In this document: positions 16,018 to 25,126 of the stretch, piece after piece
Position numbering within the stretch: position 1 is the first letter of the stretch
How the letters are laid out: each line of letters opens with the position of its first letter
From: Alphaproteobacteria bacterium
GTDB taxonomy: Bacteria; Pseudomonadota; Alphaproteobacteria; Rickettsiales; SXRF01
Assembly (NCBI GenBank): GCA_020049775.1
Contig: JAGVLO010000007.1
Coordinates: 1-64,000, forward strand
Length of the DNA stretch: 64,000 nt
Direction: 5' to 3'
Made by a program: the position numbers and the translations under genes
The notes under the pieces: model-generated
What the model saw: the letters and a program-made list of their open reading frames with translations, nothing else
What the model was told of the DNA's origin: nothing
Database searches by the model: none

Positions 16018-19017
16018 TTAATATCTCCTTGCTTGAGGCTTATCGAGCGCACGGACATCCATCAGTGCGTCCTGTAACTGTTTTGCATATTCCATTGACG
16101 GAATGGCGATTGCGCCCGAGGCGCGGGTAATTGCCGTATCCATTATTTCATCCAGGCCTTTTGCTATCCCGGGCTTCATTTTTTCTACATCAGGGTTCCA
16201 CCTCGATTCGTCGGGGATATAAGGAACCTTCTTAAAGCTAATCCTATCACCGACGGATGTTTTTTGTATTTCCTCTACAAGGCGTTCTGCATTTGTTGTT
16301 CCGCCATAACCGTATTGATTTTCGACGATCAGGAAATCCACCGCTATCCGCTTGCCGGAAGTCAGCAACGCTTTAACCGCAGGTAACGCTTTATCATAAT
16401 CGGTAACATCACCGTCTGTCATAATTAGTATTTGTGTCATACCAACGTTACGGCGCGGTTTTTTGCGCTGTGCATCAATTGCTTTTTCCAGAAATTCTTC
16501 AATGGATGGAGCAAGGTCGGATCTTGAAAAATTCACACCTTTCTCGATGCCTTCTATACGTTTTGAAATTACGTCTGATTTATCACCGGGCGCCGCGATA
16601 GTAATTGCCGGACGTGAACCCCATGTGTTCATATGGAATTCGATACCCTTGCTCTTGAGTTTGCTGTTTGCATTTTGCGACGCTTCATTAACGGCAACAC
16701 CCATGCCTATTACTTCCGGAATATACGGACGCATACTGGGTGAGGCATCGAGCAAAGTAACAAAACTTATTTCCGGCGGTTCCATAACCACTTGATCGGT
16801 CGGGAAGCGGTTATAATCATCCTTTCGGGCAACGCCAAGCTGCTGCGACGCTTTCAGGTTTGCATGCGCTCTCACATCCATGGGATCACCACCAGGAATC
16901 AGACCAAGACTCTGCGCACGCTTGCGTATCAGGTCGATTTGCGATTTCTGCATCTGCTCCATTTTATCGGTCAGTCTATCACTTATCGGTTTTCTATCGC
17001 GTGCCATTCCTTGATAGCGGTTTAGATCGCCTGCCTGCTCAAGCAATTTATTACCACCTGCCTTGGGGAGTTCATCACGCCCATCATTATTTCCGGGGCT
17101 ACCTCCGCCTTGTGGTGGTGATTGCGGCGGTGGCTGGGGCCGGTCTTTCTCTTCCTGCTCAAGCCTTTCCTTTTCCTCCTGCTGACGCGCCTTATCAATT
17201 AAATCCTGCAGTTTTTGCCCTTTCGGGGAAGCAGATGCATCCACATCATCCTGCTTTTGCTGGCCTCGACTCGGGTTCTGCGGCTTCTCATCAGGTATAT
17301 CAATGATAATTTCATCTGGTGTCTTGCCATCCGCACCTTCCTGCGCTGACGGCATTTGTTCACCCGGGCGACGGAATCTTACCTTTGGCTTTTTAGGAGC
17401 GGGTTTTTGACCTGCATCCTGACCTTCAGGTTTTTTCTCACCCTGATCTTCGCCAGCGCCATCCTTTTTATCGCCCTGACCTTCACCAGCTCCTTCTTTT
17501 TTATCGCCTTCAGACTTCTTCTCACCTTGGCCCTCACCGGCACCTTCTTTTTTGTCACCCTCAGGCTGCTTGTCGCCCTGACCTTCGCCGGCGCCTTCCT
17601 TTTTATCACCTTCTGGTTGTGCAACAGACTTGCCACCACCCTCACCACCTTGCGGAGGCGTACTGCCACCTTGCTGTTGGTCTCCGCCCTGCTGCTGATC
17701 ACCACCTTGCTGCTGGTCTTTCTGCTCTTCAGGCGGATTACGGAAATTCTCAATCGCCTGTTCCACAATTTTTTCTACATGCCGCTCAGCAAAACGTTCA
17801 TACGCTTCATCAATAAGCAACATGCGCTGCGCAAATTTATCCTGCGCATCTTTCAATAGTTCTTTTGGCTTATTATAAAGACTTGGGTCAGGCTGTAGTT
17901 TGCTTACGCGACGCGCATAATCCTGCAATAGGCGAAGCGCGTCTTCCCCCACAATATCAGGATCAGCTGCGGTAGCCCCACGTGCATTTAACGCTTCAAT
18001 ATCGACATTAAGGCGTTTCCAACCTTGAACTGACGGGTCATGATAATTGTGTTCCGGACGCATCTTGAATGACTCGATAATTGCGCCATCAAGATTACTT
18101 AATTCGCCTTCCGGCGTTCCGGGCGGCGGGAGCGCCCCAGGTGGCAATGGATAACCTGCAGGCGTAAGTACGGACGGAGAATACATGGTGGTTATATCCA
18201 GCAATTTTCCTTCCGGCTCGGGCAGGTTCTCATAGCGAGCGCGGCGTATCGAATACTCGTTTACCATGTGGTCTTCAACTGCATTTAGGAAGCGCATAAT
18301 TTTCTGAACGCGTATGTTAGAAGCAATAGCCTGTTCCTTTTCATCGTCATTCAGCTCGCGTACTTCGCTTGTTTTTTGCAATTCAACAAGCTTCTCTCGT
18401 TCCTGCATATACTTGCCGGAATAGCCTAATGTTCCAAGACGATGCCCTTCTTCATGATAATATATACGAAGATATTCTGGAGAAATGAGCGATTGCATCA
18501 GGTCAATATTGACCTTGTTCTGGTCAGGCGAAAAATAAAACCATGAATTTGGCTTGCCCCATTGCACCTCTGCGTTCGGATCGTTAACACTTGTATATAA
18601 GTGTCCACTGATTTTCATAAGTTCCAGCTGGGACCATTGTGCAGTTTCAGCTTTTTGCCAAATTGGATGCTGGGTTATTGAGCCATACTGCTCGGGATGC
18701 TCAGACACATGCATGATAGTGGCGCCCCACATCAGGCGCTGCGCTTCCGTATCTAGGGTTACTTTTTGAATTTTAAGACCAGTTGGATTGGACAATGCAT
18801 CCTTGGCGATCTTCGCCTGTTTTTCTAAGGCCTGCTTCTCATTAACAGGCGCGGCGGCAATTACCTCCTGCACCACCCTGTCGTAAGCGTCCAGGGTGAG
18901 TTTTCCATTATCCATTTTTTCTTTATGGATGGATATGCGCGCAGGTGAGTACCTTTGCTCGAGTATTTCATCGAGCTTCCATTTTTGTGCCCCCTGATTA
19001 GCAGGTGATTGCGCCAC
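16018..19017 (-). CDS. HExxH metallopeptidase-VWA domain fusion protein
   Basis: The 999-residue product starts with GTG 19017 behind AGGAT. Residues 188-192 are HEEGH in the context IYYHEEGHRLG, with E248 in NAVEDHMVNEY a possible third zinc ligand. Residues about 430-640 are a Q/G/P/E/K-rich linker with tandem repeats. Residues about 750-930 form a VWA domain with MIDAS residues DASPS (757-761) and TDGD (867-870). Peptidase + VWA architecture next to a MoxR-type ATPase recalls the DUF2201 and CobT-like families, though this one is more than twice as long as DUF2201 proteins. I infer a metal-dependent complex with the AAA+ protein. Confidence 0.8.
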   Translation of the reverse strand: MAQSPANQGAQKWKLDEILEQRYSPARISIHKEKMDNGKLTLDAYDRVVQEVIAAAPVNEKQALEKQAKIAKDALSNPTGLKIQKVTLDTEAQRLMWGATIMHVSEHPEQYGSITQHPIWQKAETAQWSQLELMKISGHLYTSVNDPNAEVQWGKPNSWFYFSPDQNKVNIDLMQSLISPEYLRIYYHEEGHRLGTLGYSGKYMQEREKLVELQKTSEVRELNDDEKEQAIASNIRVQKIMRFLNAVEDHMVNEYSIRRARYENLPEPEGKLLDITTMYSPSVLTPAGYPLPPGALPPPGTPEGELSNLDGAIIESFKMRPEHNYHDPSVQGWKRLNVDIEALNARGATAADPDIVGEDALRLLQDYARRVSKLQPDPSLYNKPKELLKDAQDKFAQRMLLIDEAYERFAERHVEKIVEQAIENFRNPPEEQKDQQQGGDQQQGGDQQQGGSTPPQGGEGGGKSVAQPEGDKKEGAGEGQGDKQPEGDKKEGAGEGQGEKKSEGDKKEGAGEGQGDKKDGAGEDQGEKKPEGQDAGQKPAPKKPKVRFRRPGEQMPSAQEGADGKTPDEIIIDIPDEKPQNPSRGQQKQDDVDASASPKGQKLQDLIDKARQQEEKERLEQEEKDRPQPPPQSPPQGGGSPGNNDGRDELPKAGGNKLLEQAGDLNRYQGMARDRKPISDRLTDKMEQMQKSQIDLIRKRAQSLGLIPGGDPMDVRAHANLKASQQLGVARKDDYNRFPTDQVVMEPPEISFVTLLDASPSMRPYIPEVIGMGVAVNEASQNANSKLKSKGIEFHMNTWGSRPAITIAAPGDKSDVISKRIEGIEKGVNFSRSDLAPSIEEFLEKAIDAQRKKPRRNVGMTQILIMTDGDVTDYDKALPAVKALLTSGKRIAVDFLIVENQYGYGGTTNAERLVEEIQKTSVGDRISFKKVPYIPDESRWNPDVEKMKPGIAKGLDEIMDTAITRASGAIAIPSMEYAKQLQDALMDVRALDKPQARRY
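17412..17610 (-). repeat. Tandem repeats in the VWA-peptidase linker
   Basis: Protein residues about 469-530 contain four imperfect copies of a 13-17 residue unit of the type EGDKKEGAGEGQG. A shorter QQQGGD repeat lies just before it (about 435-451). The copies are similar at DNA level, so length variation by slippage or recombination between strains is likely. Confidence 0.75.
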
Positions 19018-19238
19018 AAATATCCTATACTTAGGAGTACAGTTTCATGGTTCTCTTTATATCAGTTAAATGTTACACAAATATTAACGATTGCTAGAAT
19101 TTATTAAAATAAATCAATATGTGTTAATATTTTTGCCTAAAACTTCACAATACCTTAATAAATTATTTACTAAGCTGCTGATAATATAGGGTCACTTAAA
19201 ACTACGAAAATATATAGTCAAATATATAGTGGGGATAT
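19018..19238. promoter_or_regulatory. Divergent AT-rich promoter region
   Basis: This very AT-rich spacer separates the five-gene AAA+/VWA operon from the divergent gene at 19239 and must contain both promoters. TAATAT at about 19183-19188 is a possible -10 element for the plus strand, without a clear -35. The short repeated ATATATAGT near 19210-19230 precedes the GGGGATAT ribosome binding site. Confidence 0.4.
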
Positions 19239-20198
19239 ATGGGTAAACTCAGGGATGATACAAAGGAAATAGCGGGACAGCTTACTGAACTAAGCGGCCG
19301 CTTTGGCATGGTCAGTGATCCAAATATTCCGCCTGAAAAGCAGGTTGATATGGATGCCATGAGAGAGATGTCACAGATGTCAATGACTAGCGCTATGAGC
19401 ATCTACATCCCAGAAAACAAGCTCGGTGGCGAAGAAACCTCCATTCCTGTTAAAATTACCTTTGTTAGCCCAGCCGATAAGGAGCAGCCACAGGCAGCAC
19501 AGTTTACCCGAATGGTCGCTGATATTTTATTAAAGAACGGTGTAAGCTCTGACAGGAAATCGTTGGAAAATGCAAATGACAGGGAATTGTCATTCAGGGC
19601 AACTCCAGGAAATGCAGCAGGCCTTGCAACCGCCTTGCAGGAAATCAACCAATTCCTTGAAGCCGATAAAGGACAGGAACAGGCAGTCCGTGACATGCTG
19701 ACCAAGGCAAGCCGTATCGAAACACAATTTACTCCAGTAGCGGGCCAAGTGGGCGGCAGGCAGATTATTACTGAAGCCACCAAGGTTGCTCCCACTTTTG
19801 AAATTACAAAAGTTAAGGACGCAGGCAGTGGCGCAACAGTAAACGAGCCGGTATTCGGTGTAAAAATTGAAACCAACGACCCTGTGCTGTCAGACGCTCT
19901 CACCGGTGTCAGCAACAAGAATAAGAGCGTAAAGGTTAGTGATGCCAGCTTCTCGCGCGTTGATATTGGCAAACAGGAATTCGAAGGCAAACAATTCCGC
20001 GCACAGGGTGCTGCCCTTGAAGACGTCATGGAACAGGCTACCAAGGACCGTGCAGCACTGAACACCGAACAGGATCAGATGCGCTATTCACAGGTTATAC
20101 GCGGGGACCAGCCCGATCAGAAAAAGAAAGATGGCAGTTGGGCAGCCGGTGTGGATAGTGACGACGGCAACCAATCGATTGTCGGACGCGGCAAATAG
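19239..20198 (+). CDS. Hypothetical soluble protein divergent to the AAA+/VWA operon
   Basis: The 319-residue product starts behind GGGGATAT. It has no signal peptide or membrane segment. Methionine-rich helices occur near residues 38-53. A middle region alternates strand and helix (about 65-165), another mixed segment covers 170-245, and the tail is charged and disordered. No family is recognised. It is closed by a strong terminator and is the only gene sharing the promoter region with the AAA+/VWA operon, so a regulatory or substrate role in that system is possible. Confidence 0.6.
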   Translation: MGKLRDDTKEIAGQLTELSGRFGMVSDPNIPPEKQVDMDAMREMSQMSMTSAMSIYIPENKLGGEETSIPVKITFVSPADKEQPQAAQFTRMVADILLKNGVSSDRKSLENANDRELSFRATPGNAAGLATALQEINQFLEADKGQEQAVRDMLTKASRIETQFTPVAGQVGGRQIITEATKVAPTFEITKVKDAGSGATVNEPVFGVKIETNDPVLSDALTGVSNKNKSVKVSDASFSRVDIGKQEFEGKQFRAQGAALEDVMEQATKDRAALNTEQDQMRYSQVIRGDQPDQKKKDGSWAAGVDSDDGNQSIVGRGK

Positions 20199-20242
20199 GG
20201 CCAAAATTAGGCTTTAAACGACTTTCATTCTAGGTTAGAAAA

Positions 20243-20279
20243 AACCACCTCCTGACATTCAGGGGGTGGTTTTGTTTTT
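20243..20279 (+). terminator. Rho-independent terminator
   Basis: AACCACCTCCTGA pairs with TCAGGGGGTGGTT around a short loop, followed by TTGTTTTT. It ends the transcript of the 319-residue protein gene and separates the island from the carbamoyltransferase cluster. Confidence 0.9.
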
Positions 20280-20292
20280 GGGGCAATAATTC

Positions 20293-21507
20293 ATGCTGCG
20301 CGTATTTCTAATCCACCTTACCTTTATTCTTACTATCGCTGCCACTGCGGTTATTTACGCTATGCCGCCCGTACTTGGCATCCCATATATTCTGCTGTGC
20401 TTGTGGCTACTGTATTGGCGCAAGCAAAAAGCGGAAACCGCCATGCTTCTGGCGTCCATGTCAGTGTTGTTTGGCTGCCTTGAAATATTCGTACGCATGT
20501 TTTCTGACGACATTTTTTACCGTGAACATGAAAAATGGGCGCTGAGGGGGAAATACCGCGCTAATGTCGAAGATACGTTACGTGTCCGCTTTGGTGACAT
20601 GATTGCCATGGACCCGACGCTCAAGGAAAAGCTGGCTGAGCCACACGACGTGCGCTTTGTCACCGATAGCCTTGGATTTCGTAATGAAAAAGATTATTCG
20701 GGTGAACCATATGTGTTACTCGGAGATTCCTTTACCGCAAGCACAGGCATCACACATGAGCAAACGCTTGCTGCGCAATTAAACGCCATGATGCCTTCGC
20801 ATTTTTACTCCATGGGCTATCCGGGCGCACCAAGGGATTATGAATCGAACGCTCTGGTATTCCTGACCAAGGGACACACCAAGGCGCGCTTCCTCTGGTT
20901 TGTTTTTGAGGGTAATGATTTCAAGCTCCAAGAAGAAATGGGGGATGCCCCAAAGCTTCCTTCCCTCAAACCTGCATGGAAAGAATATTTTAGCCTGCGC
21001 AACCTACCATTCATGACAACTCGCGTTTTAGTTATATTCTTTAAGGCCGTTGGAGCAAGGACAACGGGGGGCGAGGAAAAGAGCGAAGACATAGTGCAAG
21101 TGTTTGATGTGGGCAATAAACCCATGGGATTTTTTGGCAAGTATATGCATAGAAGTGGCTCTCCTAATCTGGAGTTTCGCATTCTAGGCACAGAAGAAGT
21201 TATGAGCCGTACTGCCTGCGTATTCTTTATTCCTGAAAAATACAGGGTTTATAAGCCATGGATAAAATATGGCACGCCTGTATCCGAACCGGCAGAAGGG
21301 CTAAAAATTCTTAAAACTCATTTTAAACGTCACGGCATTCCAGTCATTGACATCACCCCTGCCCTGCAGAAAGCAGCCAAAGATGCCTTGCCGGATAAGA
21401 CCGTATTTTGGCGCGACGACACCCATTGGAATGCCCAGGGAATCAGCGCTATTCTGCCGGAAGTAAGGCGCTGCGTCGAGCAAGATAAGGTGCGCCACGC
21501 CACCTAG
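20293..21507 (+). CDS. Membrane-anchored SGNH/AlgX-like hydrolase or acyltransferase
   Basis: The 404-residue product has hydrophobic segments at about 5-23, 28-42 and 48-66 and then a large domain. GDSF at 144-147 gives the nucleophile Ser of the SGNH fold, GND near 210 the Asn block, and DDTHW at 375-379 the catalytic Asp-x-x-His pair. Such membrane SGNH proteins transfer or remove acyl groups on cell-surface glycans, as AlgX or AlgJ do. The next genes (SxtJ-like, DUF5989, carbamoyltransferase) form one plus-strand cluster with it, so it probably modifies the same molecule. The acceptor is unknown. Confidence 0.75.
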   Translation: MLRVFLIHLTFILTIAATAVIYAMPPVLGIPYILLCLWLLYWRKQKAETAMLLASMSVLFGCLEIFVRMFSDDIFYREHEKWALRGKYRANVEDTLRVRFGDMIAMDPTLKEKLAEPHDVRFVTDSLGFRNEKDYSGEPYVLLGDSFTASTGITHEQTLAAQLNAMMPSHFYSMGYPGAPRDYESNALVFLTKGHTKARFLWFVFEGNDFKLQEEMGDAPKLPSLKPAWKEYFSLRNLPFMTTRVLVIFFKAVGARTTGGEEKSEDIVQVFDVGNKPMGFFGKYMHRSGSPNLEFRILGTEEVMSRTACVFFIPEKYRVYKPWIKYGTPVSEPAEGLKILKTHFKRHGIPVIDITPALQKAAKDALPDKTVFWRDDTHWNAQGISAILPEVRRCVEQDKVRHAT

Positions 21508-21551
21508 AAAATTAACTTGCATAAACTGGGCTGTTTCACTACATCTTGCCT

Positions 21552-21995
21552 ATGAAAAAAGCCCAGCAATTCCATGAGATACTTCATAAAGACGAGTCCA
21601 TTGACCTGCCGTCGGAGCGCAGCTTCGCGCATGTCATGGCCGCTGCGTTTTACATCATCGCGGCCATCGTATGGTGGAACAGCGAAGTGTTTGACGGTAT
21701 CGAGATACGCCTGACTATTATCGGCAGCCTGTTTCTGGCAGTTGGTTATATGAAGCCGCTCTGGCTGCGCCCGCTCAACAAGCTGTGGTTGCAATTTGGT
21801 TTGCTGCTTTTCAAAATCACCAACCCCATTATCATGCTGCTGATTTATGTAATCACGATATTGCCAATCGGCCTTATCATGCGCGTTATGGGCAAAGACC
21901 CGCTGCGTCGCAAAAAAGATGTTTCAGCAGAGAGCTACTGGATTGTCCGCGAGCATCCGGGCCCTGCTCCTGACACCATTAAACGTCAATTCTAA
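21552..21995 (+). CDS. SxtJ-family membrane protein
   Basis: The start is ATG 21552; a TTG two codons upstream is also possible. The product of about 147 residues has hydrophobic segments near residues 28-42, 52-68 and 84-112, and a C-terminal tail ending in DPLRRKKD and SYWIVREHP, a pattern shared by SxtJ-like proteins encoded next to carbamoyltransferases. The family is named from the saxitoxin cluster, but its biochemical role is not known. It sits between the SGNH protein and the DUF5989 gene. Confidence 0.75.
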   Translation: MKKAQQFHEILHKDESIDLPSERSFAHVMAAAFYIIAAIVWWNSEVFDGIEIRLTIIGSLFLAVGYMKPLWLRPLNKLWLQFGLLLFKITNPIIMLLIYVITILPIGLIMRVMGKDPLRRKKDVSAESYWIVREHPGPAPDTIKRQF

Positions 21996-22009
21996 CCAGC
22001 AGGAAAACG

Positions 22010-22162
22010 ATGAGCGCATTTATAAAAGAACTCTGGGCCTTCATGAAAGTGCGCAAAAAATTCTGGCTGCTGCCCATACTGCTGGTGATGCTGCTGCTCG
22101 GCGGCTTGCTGGTGCTGGTTAAAGGCTCTGCCGTAGCCCCCTTCATCTACACGCTGTTCTAA
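22010..22162 (+). CDS. DUF5989 small membrane protein
   Basis: This 50-residue frame begins MSAFIKELWAFMKVRKKFWL, has one hydrophobic span (LLPILLVMLLLGGLLVLV) and ends APFIYTLF. These are hallmarks of DUF5989, a short protein regularly found between sxtJ-like genes and carbamoyltransferase genes. AGGAAAACG precedes the start, and its stop abuts the ATG of the carbamoyltransferase. Confidence 0.85.
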   Translation: MSAFIKELWAFMKVRKKFWLLPILLVMLLLGGLLVLVKGSAVAPFIYTLF

Positions 22163-23995
22163 ATGTATATCCTCGGCATATCAGCCTTCTATCACGATAG
22201 CGCCGCCGCACTCATCAAAGACGGTGAGATTGTTGCTGCCGCACAGGAAGAGCGTTTCTCACGCAAAAAGCACGATGCCCGCTTTCCCGTAAATGCCATC
22301 ACTTACTGCCTATCGGAAGCAGGCATATCGCTCAGCGACGTGGCTCATGTGGCGTTTTATGAGAAACCATTCATCAAATTCGAGCGACTGCTTGAAACCT
22401 ACCTCGCAACTGTGCCGTTTGGTTTTCAGTCATTCCGCATGGCCATACCGCTCTGGCTTAAGGAAAAACTGTTCCAGAAGTCACTTCTGGCTGAGGAACT
22501 AAGGGCCTTTGACCCCGCTTTTGATGGTGAACAGAAACTACTCTTTGCCGAACATCACCAAAGCCACGCCGCCAGCGCTTTTTTCCCTTCGCCGTTCAAA
22601 GAAGCTACCGTGCTTACGGTGGATGGTGTGGGCGAATGGGCGACGGCAAGCGCAGGCATAGGCCGCGATAAATCACTTTCCATCACTAAGGAAATGCACT
22701 TCCCGCATTCGCTGGGCCTGCTCTATTCTGCGTTTACCTACTATCTTGGCTTCAAGGTCAATTCCGGTGAATATAAGGTGATGGGCCTCGCCCCTTACGG
22801 AAATCCGGTTTTTGCACAAACCATTCTCGATAATATCATTGATGTAAAACCAGACGGCAGCTTTCGACTAGACCAGCGCTATTTCAACTACTGCACTGGC
22901 CTTACCATGACATCTCCCTTGCTACACAAGCTGTTCGGCACACCACCGCGCAAGTCCGAATCACCGCTGACACAATGGCATATGGACATGGCCGCCTCGA
23001 TACAGGCAGTGACAGAGTATATCATGTTCAAGCTCGTGCGCTCGCTGGTCAAGGAAACAGCCATACGCAACCTTTGCCTTGCGGGTGGCGTGGCGCTTAA
23101 CTGCGTGGCTAACGGCAAAATTCTGCTGGAGGGATTAGTCGATAATCTTTGGATACAGCCTGCAGCTGGCGATGCCGGAGGTTCACTGGGTGCAGCACTG
23201 GCTGCTTATCACGGCTTGCTGGATAAACCACGCATCATCAACCCGCAGGACTCTATGCATGGCTCATATCTTGGCCCCGCATTCAAGCAGGAGGATGTCG
23301 AGCAGCGCTTGCAAAAATGTGGTGCGGTATTTCAGCGACTGGAAGAAAAGGACTTAATAAATGCTGTCGCCGATGCACTGGCCGAGGGCCAGGCCGTAGG
23401 CTGGCATCAGGGACGCATGGAGTTTGGCCCACGCGCACTGGGCGGGCGCTCCATTCTTGGTGACCCACGCTCCCCCGCTATGCAGAAAAACCTGAACCTG
23501 AAAATCAAATACCGCGAAAGTTTCCGCCCGTTTGCACCGTCTGTACCACGCGAGCATGTCAGCGAATGGTTTGATATCAACAGCGATAGCCCATACATGC
23601 TGCTGGTCGCCCCCGTTAAAGAAAAACACAGGTTGGCAATGAATGAAAATGAACAAGCATTGTTCGGGATTGATAAGCTGAATGTCTCACGCTCCAGCAT
23701 CCCCGCCGTAACGCACGTGGATTATTCAGCCCGCGTGCAGACCGTGCATGAACACAGCAACCCGCACTATTACAAACTGCTCAAAGCGTTTCATGAGCGC
23801 ACGGGCTGTCCAGTGCTGGTGAACACCAGTTTCAATGTGCGCGGTGAACCGATTGTCTGCACGCCTGAAGATTCCTTCCATTGTTTCATGGGTACCGGGC
23901 TGGACATGCTGGTGATAGAAAACTGTCTTCTGCGTAAACCCCTGCAAAATCCAGCTTTGAAACGCGATTATAGGGAAAGTTTTGAGCTAGATTAG
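22163..23995 (+). CDS. Carbamoyltransferase, NodU/CmcH/TobZ family
   Basis: The 610-residue length and sequence fit the family: N-terminal Kae1-like ATPase fold beginning ILGISAFYHDSAAALI, AQEERFSRKKHD, EHHQSHAASAFFPS (metal-binding His), TVDGVGEW, and GYxxMGLAPYGN-type segments, then the C-terminal YrdC-like half with GRMEFGPRALGGRSI and VNTSFNVRGEPIVCTPEDS. The enzyme uses carbamoyl phosphate and ATP to carbamoylate a hydroxyl of a sugar or secondary metabolite. Together with the SGNH, SxtJ and DUF5989 genes it suggests carbamoylation of a surface glycan or small metabolite. The acceptor is unknown. Confidence 0.93.
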   Translation: MYILGISAFYHDSAAALIKDGEIVAAAQEERFSRKKHDARFPVNAITYCLSEAGISLSDVAHVAFYEKPFIKFERLLETYLATVPFGFQSFRMAIPLWLKEKLFQKSLLAEELRAFDPAFDGEQKLLFAEHHQSHAASAFFPSPFKEATVLTVDGVGEWATASAGIGRDKSLSITKEMHFPHSLGLLYSAFTYYLGFKVNSGEYKVMGLAPYGNPVFAQTILDNIIDVKPDGSFRLDQRYFNYCTGLTMTSPLLHKLFGTPPRKSESPLTQWHMDMAASIQAVTEYIMFKLVRSLVKETAIRNLCLAGGVALNCVANGKILLEGLVDNLWIQPAAGDAGGSLGAALAAYHGLLDKPRIINPQDSMHGSYLGPAFKQEDVEQRLQKCGAVFQRLEEKDLINAVADALAEGQAVGWHQGRMEFGPRALGGRSILGDPRSPAMQKNLNLKIKYRESFRPFAPSVPREHVSEWFDINSDSPYMLLVAPVKEKHRLAMNENEQALFGIDKLNVSRSSIPAVTHVDYSARVQTVHEHSNPHYYKLLKAFHERTGCPVLVNTSFNVRGEPIVCTPEDSFHCFMGTGLDMLVIENCLLRKPLQNPALKRDYRESFELD

Positions 23996-24110
23996 CCTAA
24001 CCATGTAATATTATGAAAATCAACGGGTTAAATATTCCACGCAGGCTATGTTTTATAATGAAAAAAACTCCATTTTAAGGTAGTATTTAGTAAATATTCC
24101 GAGATTCGCT

Positions 24111-24590
24111 ATGGCTACAAACCGTCTGCCCCCGCAATACAGAGACCAAACTAAAAACGAGCAGCAATATGTCGAAAATGTTGTGCTGTTTGCAAAACGC
24201 TTGAAAGAGTTACAGGGCGTCATCGACCGCAGGGCGGATGATATTTTTATCGAAGAAGATGGCACATACCTTGATCTAGAAGAAAAAGCGCATGAAGTAA
24301 GGTTACTCGCCTCCTTTGCCGGATTATTGGCTGTCACCGCAAAAAAGCTGGATGTTGAAGTATCGGAAACCGGCGCGTCCTTCCATAAACGCGGCACAGT
24401 AAACGAAGTTTTGAAAAGGCAGCTAAAAGCAGGTATGGACCAAAAACTTATCGAGGAAATCGGCGGCAACTACTACGACGGTGATGCCTCAAATTTTCTA
24501 AAGCAGGTGCGTGCATTTACAACCGAGCTTCGCCAGCAATACAAACTGCCGGTCAAAGGCAAGAATAACCCGCCTGAGCGTTCCAGATAA
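24111..24590 (+). CDS. Hypothetical helical protein
   Basis: The 159-residue product is soluble, charged and helical, with one moderately hydrophobic helix (VRLLASFAGLLAVTAKKL). No family is recognised. It begins 115 bases after the carbamoyltransferase and ends 7 bases from the convergent ogt gene, with no terminator between. Confidence 0.55.
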   Translation: MATNRLPPQYRDQTKNEQQYVENVVLFAKRLKELQGVIDRRADDIFIEEDGTYLDLEEKAHEVRLLASFAGLLAVTAKKLDVEVSETGASFHKRGTVNEVLKRQLKAGMDQKLIEEIGGNYYDGDASNFLKQVRAFTTELRQQYKLPVKGKNNPPERSR

Positions 24591-24597
24591 TAGCCGT

Positions 24598-25119
24598 TTA
24601 GGATATGCGGCGTTTGCTGTCCTTGTTAGCCACACCCTCAAGATTCAGCAGCAGCTCTTTAACCTTAAGGCCGCTGGAAAAACCAACCAAGGCACCGTTG
24701 CTGCCAATCACGCGATGACACGGAACAATAATGGGCAGCGGGTTACGGCCATTGGCCATTCCCACGGCGCGCGCCTTCTTGGTATCGCCCAGTCCTTTTG
24801 CCTGCTCTCCATAAGAAATGGTCTGGCCGTAAGGGATCTTCTGCAACTCTCGCCACGCTTTTATCTGGAACACGGTTCCCTGCATATCAAGTCGAATGTC
24901 GAACTTTTCACGCTTGCCTGCAAAATATTCCGCAAACTGTTTTGCTGTTTTTACAAGCAACATGTGGTTTTCACCATCTTCCATTCCTTCGGAAAGCGCA
25001 CGTTTATGAGCTTCTTTGCCGTTGAAATTCACAGCACGTAACCCTTTTTCAGATGCCACAAGCTGCAACGGCCCAACCGGTGACTGCACAAGTTTGGTGT
25101 AAAATATCTGCTTAAGCAT
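24598..25119 (-). CDS. ogt: Methylated-DNA-protein cysteine methyltransferase
   Basis: The 173-residue product has the invariant active site IVPCHRVIG, whose Cys accepts the alkyl group from O6-alkylguanine in a suicidal repair reaction. It is preceded by the helix-turn-helix segment around KIPYGQTISYGEQAKGLG and followed by GFSSGLKVKELLLNLEG, as in Ogt/MGMT. The length fits Ogt (single domain), with no AdaA-like N-terminus. It lies 7 bases after the sulfate-binding protein gene, an unusual partner. Confidence 0.93.
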   Translation of the reverse strand: MLKQIFYTKLVQSPVGPLQLVASEKGLRAVNFNGKEAHKRALSEGMEDGENHMLLVKTAKQFAEYFAGKREKFDIRLDMQGTVFQIKAWRELQKIPYGQTISYGEQAKGLGDTKKARAVGMANGRNPLPIIVPCHRVIGSNGALVGFSSGLKVKELLLNLEGVANKDSKRRIS

Positions 25120-25126
25120 GAGTTAC

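Noticed and set aside
17356-17859. 167-codon plus-strand frame with hydrophobic, membrane-like product
   Set aside because: It is the antisense shadow of the K/E/G/Q repeat linker of the VWA-peptidase; the hydrophobic run is the complement of lysine- and glutamate-rich codons.
19403-20065. 220-codon minus-strand frame
   Set aside because: It is antisense to the 319-residue protein; its Ser/Ala/Leu-rich composition is a shadow.
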